Positions 12,305-23,683 of a stretch of DNA of 64,000 nt are shown here, one piece after another; within the stretch, counting starts at the first letter, position 1, and every line of letters starts with the position of its first letter. Below the pieces are notes generated by a model. It ran no database searches and had not been told where the DNA came from. It saw nothing but the letters and a program-made list of their open reading frames with translations. The position numbers and the translations under genes are program-made. Origin of the DNA: Vishniacozyma victoriae (taxonomy: Eukaryota; Basidiomycota; Tremellomycetes; Tremellales; Bulleribasidiaceae); the NCBI GenBank assembly GCA_017654735.1, contig JADPYG010000090.1:248001-312000 (forward strand), read 5' to 3'.

Positions 12305-13982
12305 CTATCCCCTAGCTTTCGTCAAATCAGATCCAAGAGAATACCCTCCAACCTTCTCCCAATCCATTTTCTGCCTCGTAACCGGTAACGCGCGACGCAA
12401 TCTGTCGTCAGGTCCCAGATCTGGACGCGACGTATTTGTTAAAGGGCACTCACGATCTGAAAGCTTTCTCTCCTAGATCTCCGTATACATCGTTGAGCTC
12501 GAGCTGGTAGCTAGTCTCGATCTTTGAGATTGTAGTGACAATCTGCGATGCAATGGATTGTGATCCGCTTGCCTCGGGGTATGGGAACGAGGAGGTGTGC
12601 TTGGTTGCCAGTTGAACCTGAAGCGTCAGCTCCTGACGTATGCAGTACGATCCTCAGCTTACATTGCCCTGCTCAAAGTAGTGAACGTCGACTTGTATGG
12701 TACCATTGACCTGACCAGCAGCCTTGTCCACGATCCAGCATGTTCGCCAACGGCCAGTCCTGCACGTCAGCTTGTGCTTATTGGCGTTTCAGGGACTCGC
12801 CAGAAATTGCCAGTATTGTACTTGTTGCCAACGGTCTCGAGAGTAAACGTGGGGTTCTCAACCTTCTCTTGCTTTCTTGGCTCGGCGGCAGGCGCTACTG
12901 GCTCTGGCTCGACCTCGGTGGTCTCCTCGGTGACTTGAGGAGTATTGCTCTCGGCCTTCTTGGTTTCCACCTCACTAGCTTGTGCCTCCTCGGCAGCTGG
13001 GACGTCTGTCAACTCTGCAGCCTTCGCCTCCCCACCTTCCACCTTCAATTCCTTCAGCTCCTCGTCTACCTGCTCGACACCCCCCTCCTCGGTGACTTCT
13101 TCAGCAGGATGTTCGGCCTCTCCGCCCACAGCAGGGGTAGGGACAGGTTCGACTTCCCCACTTCCAACCTGCTCATCGACTACATCAGTGACCGGTTCCT
13201 CCTTGTCCTCGGCCTTTTCTTCCACTGGCGCAGGTTCAGTCTCGGTCTCAGTCGCCTTGCTTTCTGGCGCAGGGGTAGGCTCGGGTTGAGGAGGAAGAAG
13301 AGGATATTGCGAGGTCGTAACGGACGAGATACCGGTTGAGAAGTGGTTCTTGACGTATGCCTTCAGTGATTTGGCTAGCTCTGCCCTAACGATCTTAGCT
13401 CATGGATATGTCTGGTCCCACGTAGCTCACCTGAAAGTCTCTTCCTCCTCTGGTAATTCGTATGGCTGATAATCCGAAGCTACCTAATCTGTCAGCCGAC
13501 CCAGCGCCAAGACTTACCAATTGAACATGGTCGAAAGCGAATGACCGCTTCACCTCGGGGTCGGCATATCGTTCCTCCTCTCCGCTTCCTGGCAGGATAG
13601 CAGATTCAGACAGGAGGGACTAGCATCATCAGCTGATACTTTGCAAGAGCCTATAGTACGACATACTGAGTGCGCTGGGACATCGCCCTCTGCGGGGTGC
13701 TCGACCACATGAAGTTGAGCGAGATTGTGGCTCCTCATGACTGGCTGAACATGGATCATCAGAGTCTCATCGTCGTTGATAATCGACCGAATATCTGCAT
13801 TGTGTGAGCTGTCATCACCAGCAGATGGCGTCGGGGCTGTACTAACCATTGATGACATCGCTGCAGGTCAGCTTTTGCCAGAGCAGAGGTCAAAGCAGAA
13901 CTCACTTGACTTCTCCCGGAGGACTCTGCTCTATGAGCTTAGCAGCTGCTTTACATTTATCTTCCAAGCTTAGTTCTGCCAT
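12305..13982 (-). CDS. CAP1: F-actin-capping protein subunit alpha with a long acidic insert
   Basis: CapZ alpha, which with the beta subunit caps actin barbed ends. It starts MAELSLEDK at 13982, spliced over about eight exons. Family landmarks are SPPGEV..DV near the N-terminus, HFSTGISS, the conserved block NKYNTGNFWTGRWR, the strand VDVHYFEQGNVQLATKHT, and the C-terminal ALPVTRQKMDWEKV actin-binding helix. One intron (12760-12800, 41 nt) begins GC instead of GT, because only that boundary restores FWTGRWR. Between the QYPLLPPQPEP segment and ENPTFTLETVG the protein carries roughly 140 residues of Glu/Pro/Val-rich acidic sequence that ordinary CapZ alpha lacks, where a short loop is usual. 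The insert is in frame with no splice signals needed. The core identification is secure. Confidence 0.92.
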
Positions 13983-14238
13983 CTTGTATCTAGAGTTAAG
14001 GTATGGTACTCTGGTGTAGAATGGACGAGTGACGCATTGACATTGACCAGGCACACTCATGAGCCTGACACTTATGTATTCCTCGGAATGATCCTGACAA
14101 TTCTACCCTGAGCCGTACCTTTGTCTTTCCGGATCAACCGATTTTTTGTCCACAACTTCACGTTCACTCTCCGACTCTACAGCACTCACTCCCTTACTTT
14201 ACCTCTATCCCCTCTTTACCAACAAACAAATAATCACA

Positions 14239-14627
14239 ATGGGTGGTGGAAACGTGAGCTGACCTATCCACTTGGAGCATAGCTGACAAACAGGGAGCTA
14301 AAGCAATTCATAAGCGTGAAGTCGCACAGAAGAAGGGAGCCAATGCTGGACCTACTTCCCAGTTGAAAGCCAATGCTGTGAGTCTTACTCTCATCACCAT
14401 CAGTTTCAGAAGCACAGCTGACAGATAGGCGGCCCAGACAACGAAATGTAGTGTTTGTTTCCAGACTTTCCAGGGAACAGCCAAGCAGCCTTTGTGCGTC
14501 TTCCTACTACACACCATTCAAAGAGGTGAAGCTGACCGACAGACTACAGCAGCACATTGACGGTAAACACTCTGATAAGAAGGACAAGAAGTTTGCCGAT
14601 TTCTTCCCTGGTTATGTCGCCGCATAG
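14239..14627 (+). CDS. Small zinc-binding protein (zf-met2 / At2g23090-like, 4F5 family)
   Basis: Four exons (14239-14253, 14294-14377, 14429-14493, 14543-14627) give an 82-residue protein. It starts MGGGNGAKAIHKRE, is Lys/Ala rich, and carries one C-x2-C...H-x4-H zinc finger (CSVCFQTFQ, then HIDGKHSDKK). It ends DFFPGYVAA. This matches the eukaryotic At2g23090-like/4F5 family (zf-met2), which has a basic N-terminus resembling SERF. Molecular function in fungi is unknown; RNA or nucleic-acid binding is only suggested by the finger type. The third intron uses a GTGCGT donor, chosen because it restores KQPLLQQH. Confidence 0.85.
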
Positions 14628-14945
14628 ATTCCGGTTGTTTGTTAGTTTAGTTTCGAGTCTTTTAGGGTTTCATTATAGAAGGATTTCATCCGTTGTGCAT
14701 CTATCTACCGCATACTGTTTGATTTCTCGTTGTGGTGAGATATACTGATACTCTCATTGATCACTAAATGCGATCTGTTGGGTGTAGCCAGTCCATTTGG
14801 TTCAAAAAAGTATGAATCGTTGGCCTGCTATACTACCATGGATACGCTAATGATGCATGAATCATAAGACAGATAATTCAGATAAATTCAGATATGCTAG
14901 TTGATACTCGTTACAATCTTGTGACCCCGCTGCTATTTCCTCTAC
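14628..14945. other. Convergent intergenic region
   Basis: About 320 bp between the ends of the zf-met2 gene and SPT6. I see AT-rich sequence consistent with two 3' UTRs and no gene, tRNA or repeat. Confidence 0.4.
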
Positions 14946-17900
14946 TCAATACCGCCCACCACCCTGCTGTCTAGCCAACATCGCCCTATTGATCAGCTTG
15001 TCTCATCATCGATAAACAAGAGGGACATACGCTCTCTCTGGGTTCATACCCGCCCCAGTCGGACGGGGTGGTCCCTGCCCATACCCTGGCCCTGCAGGTG
15101 GTGGTGGCATCCCATATCCAGCCTGCGGGGGAGGTGGGTATCCAGGTTGTTGACCTCCATATGCTGGCGTTGAATGTCCTCCATACGCGCTCTGAGGTGC
15201 TCCATCTAATCGTCAGCTGAGATCCTTCTGTTGAGGTATGACTTACATGGTGGTTGTGGTTGAGGTTGACCAGGCATAGGTGTTCTACCGCCGTACATTG
15301 GCGTAGCGCCTCCTCGCATTGGGAAGCCCGGTGTACGTCCACCTGGTGTCCTTCCTCCCATTGGCGTTTTGCCAGCCCTGATACCAGGTGTCTTTCCGCC
15401 CGTACCCTGATCTAATAACTTGTTGGAGTATTGTGCTTTAAATGCGTTACAAAGTTCCATGACTCCAGGGACCTCGGCAGTGTTGAGCCTATATGCTCCG
15501 GGCAGTACCTTGACCGGCTGATTGTCAGCTTTTATTCGATGATTTCACGAAGAGGACTTACCCAGGTTTGGACTACCCCACCGTCCTTGGTCGATTTATT
15601 CAGGAAACATAGTTTAAGGTATCCAGGTTTCTCACTATCGATACTGAATCCGTACATACTTCGACCTGGATGTGCTTGAACATAGTTCTTCAAGTAGTTT
15701 TCTATCATCAGCATAATCCAAAGTCGAAGACGGAGGACGTACCAAGCTCATGTTCCGGACGATACTTTTCGTGTAGTTGCATCTCGTCAAACTTCCTCGC
15801 AGTGGCCTTGACGTGATTGATAATCAAATCGTCCAAATCCATATACGTGTATTTCCCAATCCTCAATATCCGTCCAACAGCATACTCGTTTGGTTTATCA
15901 ATTTCCTCCACATCGATATGCTGGAAAACATCCTCGTCGACTTTCCATGTAATCGCCAAATGATCTGGCCCTTTTGATGAACGTCGAATAACGACATCAC
16001 CACGGTGCATTGATGCTAGGAATTGTTCTGCTTGACCTGAATTCATGTCGTGCCAATTTGGGTGCTGAACAATCCTCTTCGTAGATCCTTGGGCTTTACG
16101 TTGTTTCGAAGCTGCCTTTTCATCGGCATTTAATCGACGGACTTTGGAATCGTAAGGTTCCTCTCTGAAGGGAGGTAGGAATGGGACCGATTGGGCGATA
16201 TCGGATTCACGTGTCGATATACGGACTTGGAATCGACCAGGTTGCGCATCGATAACTACTGCCTTGACTGCTTGACGCGGTTTGAAAACTTCATCACAAG
16301 ATCGACCTTGTCCCATTGGATCGAATGGATCTTCATCCTGAATATATTCCCTCTCGAGAATAGCATCCATCCCACATTCAAGTTGACAGAATGCTCTTGA
16401 AGCTAATGCTTTTCGAACCGTAGCAGTAACTCGAAGACCGAGTCCGATGGTACGTTCCGTCTCACCAGTCAACATCTGAACAACCTCCCATTCAGTAGGA
16501 ACATAGAATTGAGGTCGTCGATCCGCTCGCCAAGCAATAAGTTCTCCAATAATGTCTGTCAAGATCTGTTTCTTGTTTCCTTCACCCTGAGTTTGGAGGT
16601 TGACTGCGAAATCGTGTAGGTTGAGTTCACCGAGTTTAGCGCTTCGTGTAGGCTCCAACATCAATTGCAAGACGACATCGGATTTATGTAGATCGGCAAC
16701 ATCGTCGGCGTCATATTCGAGAGCGTCCTGACACATTTTCCTAGCGAATTCGTAATCTTCAGGATGTACTCGGGTCTTGTCGAGTGGATCAGGCTGATCC
16801 TGTTGGTTCGATTCTTCGAGAATCATACCAGAGATATCAGTCTCGATAGTAAGGAAACCAGCGACATTTTCGTAAACAATCGGACCTAGGACATCCAAGA
16901 ATCCCAGACGGTTGATGAATGACCCCTGCACGTCAGCTACAGAACATAAGAGCAAGGACGCACCTGTTTGAGAACAGCATTGATGAGGACATCTGCTTTC
17001 CTTGGTCCAAGACCGGCGATGAAGGGTAACATAACTCTCTCGTATGGGCTCGCAACACACGAATTGACCTCGATACCAGTCGAGCATACGACGTTGACTA
17101 GACCCCTCTCTAGGTGAATCATCAATTTCTCGGACGAGATCTATCATCAGCATTGTCTGCAACGACATTGAAGCCATACGAGTTTCTGGTGGTGTTCGAG
17201 GAAAGTCACCGACGAAATACTCTTGGCCACTTTACAGTATGAATTGAGAGGGTTCTGGGTATACCTAGCCAAAGCAAGAGCATATCGTCCAGTAGCAGGA
17301 AGCGTCGGGTGTTCCTTCTCAGCCTCCTCCGAAGTCATGTACAGCCTAGCAGTAGCATCGGACGGGAAGATCATAGGAATCATCAATGGTCTCAACCTCT
17401 CCTCGTAGAGCGCCAGTTCATGTTGATAATGTTCCGGATCATCGAAAGCAGCCTGAACAGGTGGACCTTGACCGAATTGTTGAATCGCATATTCCTTTAA
17501 GGCGGTATTTGCGTCATCTCGCATCCGAGCCGTTTGGACTGATAGACCACCAATAGCGACGACCTGTGGTTTCCTCTTGTCGAGTAGTTCAAAGAATGCC
17601 GCTTTGTTAAGGTCGTCTTTGAGATTATCGAATTTATTCTGTGATCGGACATTTCCTTCTTGATCAATGACGATGGCGATGACTGCGTCTCGGACGTCGC
17701 CCCGACCAATGGAAATAGCGAGGACAGAAGGTGTTTCTCCAGATTCCATATCTTTGCCTTGATAAGGTCGGACATTGACTCGCTGTACGTCAGCGCCTTG
17801 CCCAATCTGCGAAGAGATATACTCACGAATTCAAGTTCCATCCTACATCGTTCCGCAACATGTTCCTCAGCCTCACCCCTCAAATGCTCCCTAATCCACT

Positions 17901-20159
17901 TGGAACCCATGGGCAACAACATCTTCCTGACAAGATCCTGACAAACACCCTCCCGAAGGTCATTCCATTCTTTCGAGATCTCTCCGTATTCATCAGATCG
18001 ACAACATCGGACCAAAGTAGAAACGAATGATGCGGTGGTTGCTTCTTGAACTCCGACGATGATTTTGATCAAACCTTCTTCCTCGGCTTGCAGCATGTGG
18101 AGGAACTGAGGTGATTCTTTGAAAGCCATCACGGGTTTCTGATCTAGGAATTTGAAGGACTATGGATCAGCTATGCGCGTTTTCGGAGAAAATTGACGCA
18201 CAGAGTATAGGTGGAACTGATCGATAATGATCTGTCCCTTGTCGGTAGGTTCAACCGAAACAACAGCACAGGCCTCCATGAAATCTCGAGCTTGTTGACG
18301 GATAGAAGGGTCCTTGAAGAATTCAGTAGCGAGGATCTTACTAGCCGCTATCCGTATTAGCATTTATACAAAAATAATCATGGGAGACTCACCCTTGAGC
18401 GCAATTTCAGGATCCGTAAATGGAGTACCAGGTCCAGAGAACTCTTGAGCTAATTCATGGGGTCGACCCTCGGGATTGACTGGGGCTACGGGTACACCCT
18501 CTGGATCATTGAACGCGAGTGCCACTCGTGATACCGAGATTCCGAATGCCTACTTGTCAGCACCTCTGTGATCCAAGTATAGAAGTAGCTTACCTGGACA
18601 AGCTTCATTATTGGCCCATCACGCATATCATCCTGCCCTCCGTGGGCTGGTAATTTCTTGACGACCTCATCTACCGTCTCTTCCTCTTTGATTCGCCTGA
18701 TTTCATCCCTATAATGGTATTCGAGCCAGTCACCACCTTCAGCAGCAGCTTCGATACTCATCATACAGATCGACTTCAACAATTTATCCTCCAGGTACTT
18801 CTCCGCATCACTCAATTCGGGACTTTCCTTTCGAGCCTTGATCTTTTCCCAGATAGTCGTCGTATAATTGTTGCGCTCATAGATTGCCCTAAACCTTATT
18901 CCGAGTTCATACAATTTCCAAAGCTCGTCTCGGTCGAGGAATTGAACACCTGATCGACCTGAATCTTCGAGGAAACTAAACGCATCACGTTTGTAGTGCC
19001 ATAGGTGAGGTACTTCGAGATGATGAACAAACATGAACCCTAGCGCTCTAGCGACAGCGTTCCTATAATCGTGAATCAAATCGGTTCGACGACGAGCAGG
19101 GACGTAATCGTTGTAATCATAAGAAGTCATCGGTGGGTAGGTATTGTCCTCGTGCATCCCGCAGTAAATGTACTGAGTTCGCATTGAGATTTTGTTGAAT
19201 GCGTATTCGGCTGCTATTTCTGGGTCGGGGAAGATGGTGTCGGGTGCAATGACTGGGTTGTCGGATAGAGTGGAGTTTGCAAGTTGATGCCTCTCCGGTC
19301 GGTCTCGCTGGGCAATGACTCGATCTTCATCTTGTAGTCGACGCTCTTTGATTTCTGCTGGGTCGAATACCTGTTGTCAATACAATCTCATAAAGCATGT
19401 ACTCACATCTTCCAGTCGAAGATCCTTTTTGGCATCTTGATCTTGTTCCGCATCTCCGCCTTCTGCTTGAGCATCAAGCGCCCAGTCATAGTCTGTTCCG
19501 TCTCCAAATACTTCATGAATTTCCTCCCATGCACTGCGCGTCAGCTTGACCCAAACCGGGCAAGTATTGACCTACACCTTATCCACACCAGCTGCATCTG
19601 GCTTTGCCTTTTTCGCTTCTCTCCTCTTCAATTTCTCCTGCCTCTTCCTCTCTCTTCGCTGTTCCTCGGTCTCACCACCTCCTTCCTCATCTTCACTCTC
19701 TTCAATGAAATCTCCCAAATCATCGTCATCCTCTTCCTCCACTCCCCTCACATCATCATCCGCGAAAATATCCTGTAAAGCAGGTAAAGCCCCATCATCC
19801 ACCTTTGCTCTTTTATTCGGACGACTAGGTCCTAATCCTTGATTCTCATTAAGTAAATCAAGTTCGTCATCTGACAATTCCAATTGTTCCTTCCTCCTAG
19901 CTTCCCTCTCTTTACGTTTCCTACGTTTCGCCTCTCTCTTCTTCAACCTCCTCTCCTCTTTACTAAGGACTTTAGGCTCCCCATCTTCATCATTCTCCTC
20001 ATCATCGTCGTCGTCGTGGTCAACAATGAACCCCTCGGCTATCCTCTTGGCCTCTTCGGGGTCGTCCTCTGATTCTTCGGATGAATCGTGGTCTTCGCCG
20101 AAGGGACGAATGGCGTCGCCTTCACCTTCTGCTGAACCTGATCTTGATCGGTCCGACAT
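14946..20159 (-). CDS. SPT6: Transcription elongation factor SPT6
   Basis: A histone chaperone that travels with RNA polymerase II. About twelve exons encode about 1,550 residues. The N-terminus is strongly acidic with basic blocks and contains [10 protein letters not shown], the expected Spt6/Spn1-interaction region. The Tex-like core follows, including a helix-turn-helix segment with [18 protein letters not shown] and the YqgF-like domain with [15 protein letters not shown] sequence. Next come helix-hairpin-helix ([10 protein letters not shown]), the S1 region, and the tandem SH2 with [17 protein letters not shown]. The last exons encode Gly/Arg/Thr/Pro repeats ([16 protein letters not shown]) and end QQGGGRY. 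All landmarks occur in the canonical order with open frame. It is divergent with the phosphatase gene at 20547. The C-terminal TP repeats resemble an SPT5-type CTR. Confidence 0.95.
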
Positions 20160-20546
20160 GGTGGAGAGCGCTTGAATTGTTGTTTGGGTGAAAAGAATGG
20201 AAAGTGTTGTACAAAGACAGAGGTATTAAGTCGTGTCTTCAGCGTAGGGACAAAACACCTAGTGAGAGTAGGCGCCCCGTGCCTGAGTGCCAAAGATGAT
20301 TAGGTGTGCCATAGATTAAGCAGCATCTGACTCGACCTGTAATTACTGTCTGCCGACATATGCACAGGCGAACCAGAGCCAGGTAGTCAACCTGGACAAC
20401 AGGCTGAGCCAGGGATGATATCCGCTATGCATGATATCGTACAACCAACGAGAACCAGGTTTCCGCATTTAACGGATTTGGGGCTCCCTTGTTCTCATAA
20501 AGCAGCAGTCAAACGTATCATCTGCGCTCATAACTGCACATATACA
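20160..20546. promoter_or_regulatory. Divergent promoter region SPT6 / PHO13-like
   Basis: About 390 bp between two divergent starts. In-frame ATGs at 20415 and 20427 could extend the rightward gene. I see no other gene and no recognisable element beyond pyrimidine-rich tracts. Confidence 0.4.
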
Positions 20547-21734
20547 ATGTCTCCACCGCGCTTCCTAAAGACTCGAGAGGAGTACCAAACTCTCTTCGAC
20601 TCCGTCGATACTTTCCTTCTCGACTGCGATGGTGTGATCTATCACGGACCGGAGGTTGTAGAGGGTGTTAAAGAAGTCTTGACCATGTTTAGAGATGCTG
20701 GTATGTCCCCTCTCTCCTTCTCATCACATGGCTGACTTGGGAAGGGAAAAGGGTGATCTTCGTTACGAACAATGCGTCAAAATCTAGGCGGATGTATAAA
20801 ACTACATTCGACAAGCTAGGTATTCAGGTTAAAGAGGTACACCCCTGCCATTCCTGTTGAAATTGAGCTGATGAACAGGAAGAGATCTTTGGATCAGCAT
20901 ACGCTTCCGCCGTCTATATCTCGAAAGTATTGAAGATGCCTAAAGAGAAGAAAGTCTATGTTATCGGACAAGCGGGTCTAGAGGAGGAACTTGATAACCT
21001 CGGTATTGCCAGGTGTGGTGGTACCGTATGTTCCCTCAATCCTTTGTCAGGGCTTAGCTAATATGCAGGACCCAGAAGATCGTGTGTTTATCGAAAGTAT
21101 GGATTGGTCGACTATTAAGCCTGATGCGGATGTTGGAGCTGTCTTATGTGGATTTGACGCCTATGTCAGTACGTACCCCCACTCTCCTTGCCAGAGCTAG
21201 CATTGACAATAAGATTACAAGAAATACAGCAAGGCATACTCTTACTTGAGAGATAATGCCGATTGTCACTTCCTCCTCACAAACCAGGACAAGGTATTCC
21301 CAACGGGTGGTACCACATGGCCAGGTCGGTTTGACAGCATGAAATTGAGAACGAGCTGACAAACAGGATCCGGATCAATGTCTGCTCCCCTTGTTTTCGC
21401 ATTGGAAGGGAAAAAGGCCCCCACGGTGATCGGCAAACCAAACACAACAATGATGGACGCCATTATCGCAGAGTAAGTCACCCGGGCTTGATAACTTGAG
21501 GAGAGAAGCAGCAAGGCTAATGATAGACATCAATTCGACCCAAAGAAAGCTTTAATGGTCGGAGACAATTTATTGACGGATATCGAATTCGGCTTAAACT
21601 CGGGAGTTAGGACATTACTAGTCATGGGAGGTGTTACCAAGCATGAGCAGGTATACGGGGACAACCCCGACAAGGTCGTTCCTGACATGGTCATGGAGAC
21701 TCTGGGACATCTTGCCATTCTTGCCAAGAAGTAG
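20547..21734 (+). CDS. PHO13: HAD-superfamily phosphatase, 4-nitrophenylphosphatase / phosphoglycolate phosphatase type
   Basis: A HAD phosphatase with a C2-type cap, related to yeast Pho13 and mammalian PGP/PDXP, which dephosphorylate 2-phosphoglycolate and other damaged or side-product metabolites. Motif I is FLLDCDGVIYHG (nucleophile and acid/base Asp), motif II is VTNNASKSR, motif III Lys lies in the VIGKPNTTMMD segment, and motif IV is MVGDNLLTDIEFG. At least seven exons are separated by 40-60 nt introns. The start MSPPRFLKTREEY is chosen because family homology begins there. A longer in-frame N-terminus from 20415 is possible. Residues needed for catalysis are all present. Confidence 0.92.
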
Positions 21735-21789
21735 CCTGCTGTTGCGATAGAATTTTAGATGGTCTCTGTTTATACATACATGTAATCGT

Positions 21790-23386
21790 CTAGAAATCAT
21801 TCATATTGAAATCGTCTGCGGTCAACATGCCCATTCTGTTGGTCAGCTAGTGCTCTTTTCGACACTTCAGTTCTGACCATAGGTCTCGTATCGACTTACG
21901 TGTAGCTCTTGTACACGCTACAGACGTCAGCTTTGTCCGGGACGAGATGCCAGCTGAACTCACCTCATGACCTTTGCGATAAAAGCTTCGATGTGGAAGA
22001 TCTTCTTTGATCCCAATCGCATCCTCAGTTCCTACCCATCAGTACCCGACACATGTTCGACGATAGGGGACTCACGTAATGTGCCGCCCAGTGTATGATC
22101 TGTGGCTTCAGGTCATCATCCACCTTATCGACTAATCTCTCTGCGATCGTCTAAGAATCAGCATCCACCTTTCTACTAAGTCTCCTCCTCGCTTAGCTCA
22201 CCTTTAAAACAACCGTCGGCGGTATACAATGACTCAACAGCTCGTAAACCTTCCCTCTGACTTCCAACAACTTGGCAGCACTCTGCTCTTTAACGATCGA
22301 ATCGGCAATTTTCCCACAATAAGTCTCCCAATCCGCTTTAGCAACTTCAATATCCCCACTCAGATCTGGCCTCTGCATCCTCATAGCTTCGAATACTAAG
22401 AGGGCTTTACGCAGATTACCATTTGTTGATTGTAAGATGGAATCGAGGGCTGGATCGGGGATGTGGAATCGTTCTTTCTTGGCTACGTGTTGTAGGACTT
22501 TTGTCATCTGATATTAGCTTGTGAGAGCGCATGGGGCACGATAGCTAACCTCTGATTCGTCGGGGGCGGCTACTCGGACGAGTAGACATCGACTTCGAAT
22601 GGGAGCGATGATTTTACTCGTACTGCTTGCGCAGAGGATCAAACGCATGTTCGTCATGTATTTTTCCATCGTACGACGGAGTGCGGCTTGAGCATCACGT
22701 GAGAGAGCATCGGCTTCATTGATAATTACCACTATCTGTCAGCTCGTGCCCAACAAAGCGTGTAAGGAAGCTTGCCCTTGAATCGCTGTTTGGCATTCAA
22801 ATCGACCTGTTGTGTCTGCGCAATCTCTTTCAAGATGTCTTGAATCACGACTCGATCATACATCCCGACGTCCCTGTATGCTTTAGCTTGGCCACTACAG
22901 CGGCGAGAGCAGCTTACGAAGGTGTAAGCTCGATATGGTAATTCGACTGAACTACGTTTACGTCCAGCTTCCTATTTGAGGGCGTGACGAATACTCGTTG
23001 ATCTATACGGAGCTGATGATCAGCTGTATAACGCATCACAGTGATCAATCTAGCTCACCTTCTCTACACCAGGTCCATATAGTTCTCGTAGGGTACACAT
23101 GATTCTAGTCTACAAGTCAGCTTTTGAGCCGAATTCGGGCATTTTCGCTGACCTTCTTCCCTGCACCAGATGGACCATAGAAGAGGATGTGTGGGAAATC
23201 ACCAGATGCCGCCTATCCATTAGCTTGACAACTTGAAAAATATCACAGCTTACCAAAGACTTCAGACGCGACGATAGACCATCGTGGTAATGTAGGTCAT
23301 CTAATGTCCGCGGACGATACTAGGATGTCAGCTGATTGCCGTAAGGCGGGCGAATCACAGCTCACTTTATCTACCCATAGAGACAT
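21790..23386 (-). CDS. RFC5: Replication factor C subunit (38-kDa type; human RFC3, yeast RFC5)
   Basis: An AAA+ clamp-loader small subunit that helps load PCNA at primer ends. It starts MSLWVDKYRP, the family signature. The Walker A is GPSGAGKKT, in the variant form typical of this subunit. The Walker B region reads [11 protein letters not shown], with Asn-Glu rather than Asp-Glu as expected for the inactive-ATPase subunit. The SRC/RFC box follows as [10 protein letters not shown], preceded by [17 protein letters not shown]. The C-terminal collar includes [15 protein letters not shown] and ends NMNDF. More than ten small exons are present. It is also expected in the Rad17-RFC checkpoint loader; RAD17 itself lies at 47693. 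Length (about 350 residues) fits the family. Confidence 0.95.
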
Positions 23387-23683
23387 GCTGAGACTGAAAG
23401 AGCGCTAAGAGGGGAGTAAGCGGTATGGGCAGTTATGTAAATGGGGAGGAGGGGAAACGAGATTGATTTCGAGTAATTGATCGCGAACGTCATGTTCAGG
23501 TTGGAACGCGTCGAAAGGGAGTGAGGATGCCGTGGGAAAGTAAAGGGGTGAATCATGTTCCTCCACTCAGCTCATGACTACAGTGTGCATGCGCATAGAC
23601 GACTTAGACCCACACGAATACCAGCAGTGTCCTACCGAGCACGAGATGAGATAGTCCCAAAGACTATACGAGTATCAAAGAGA

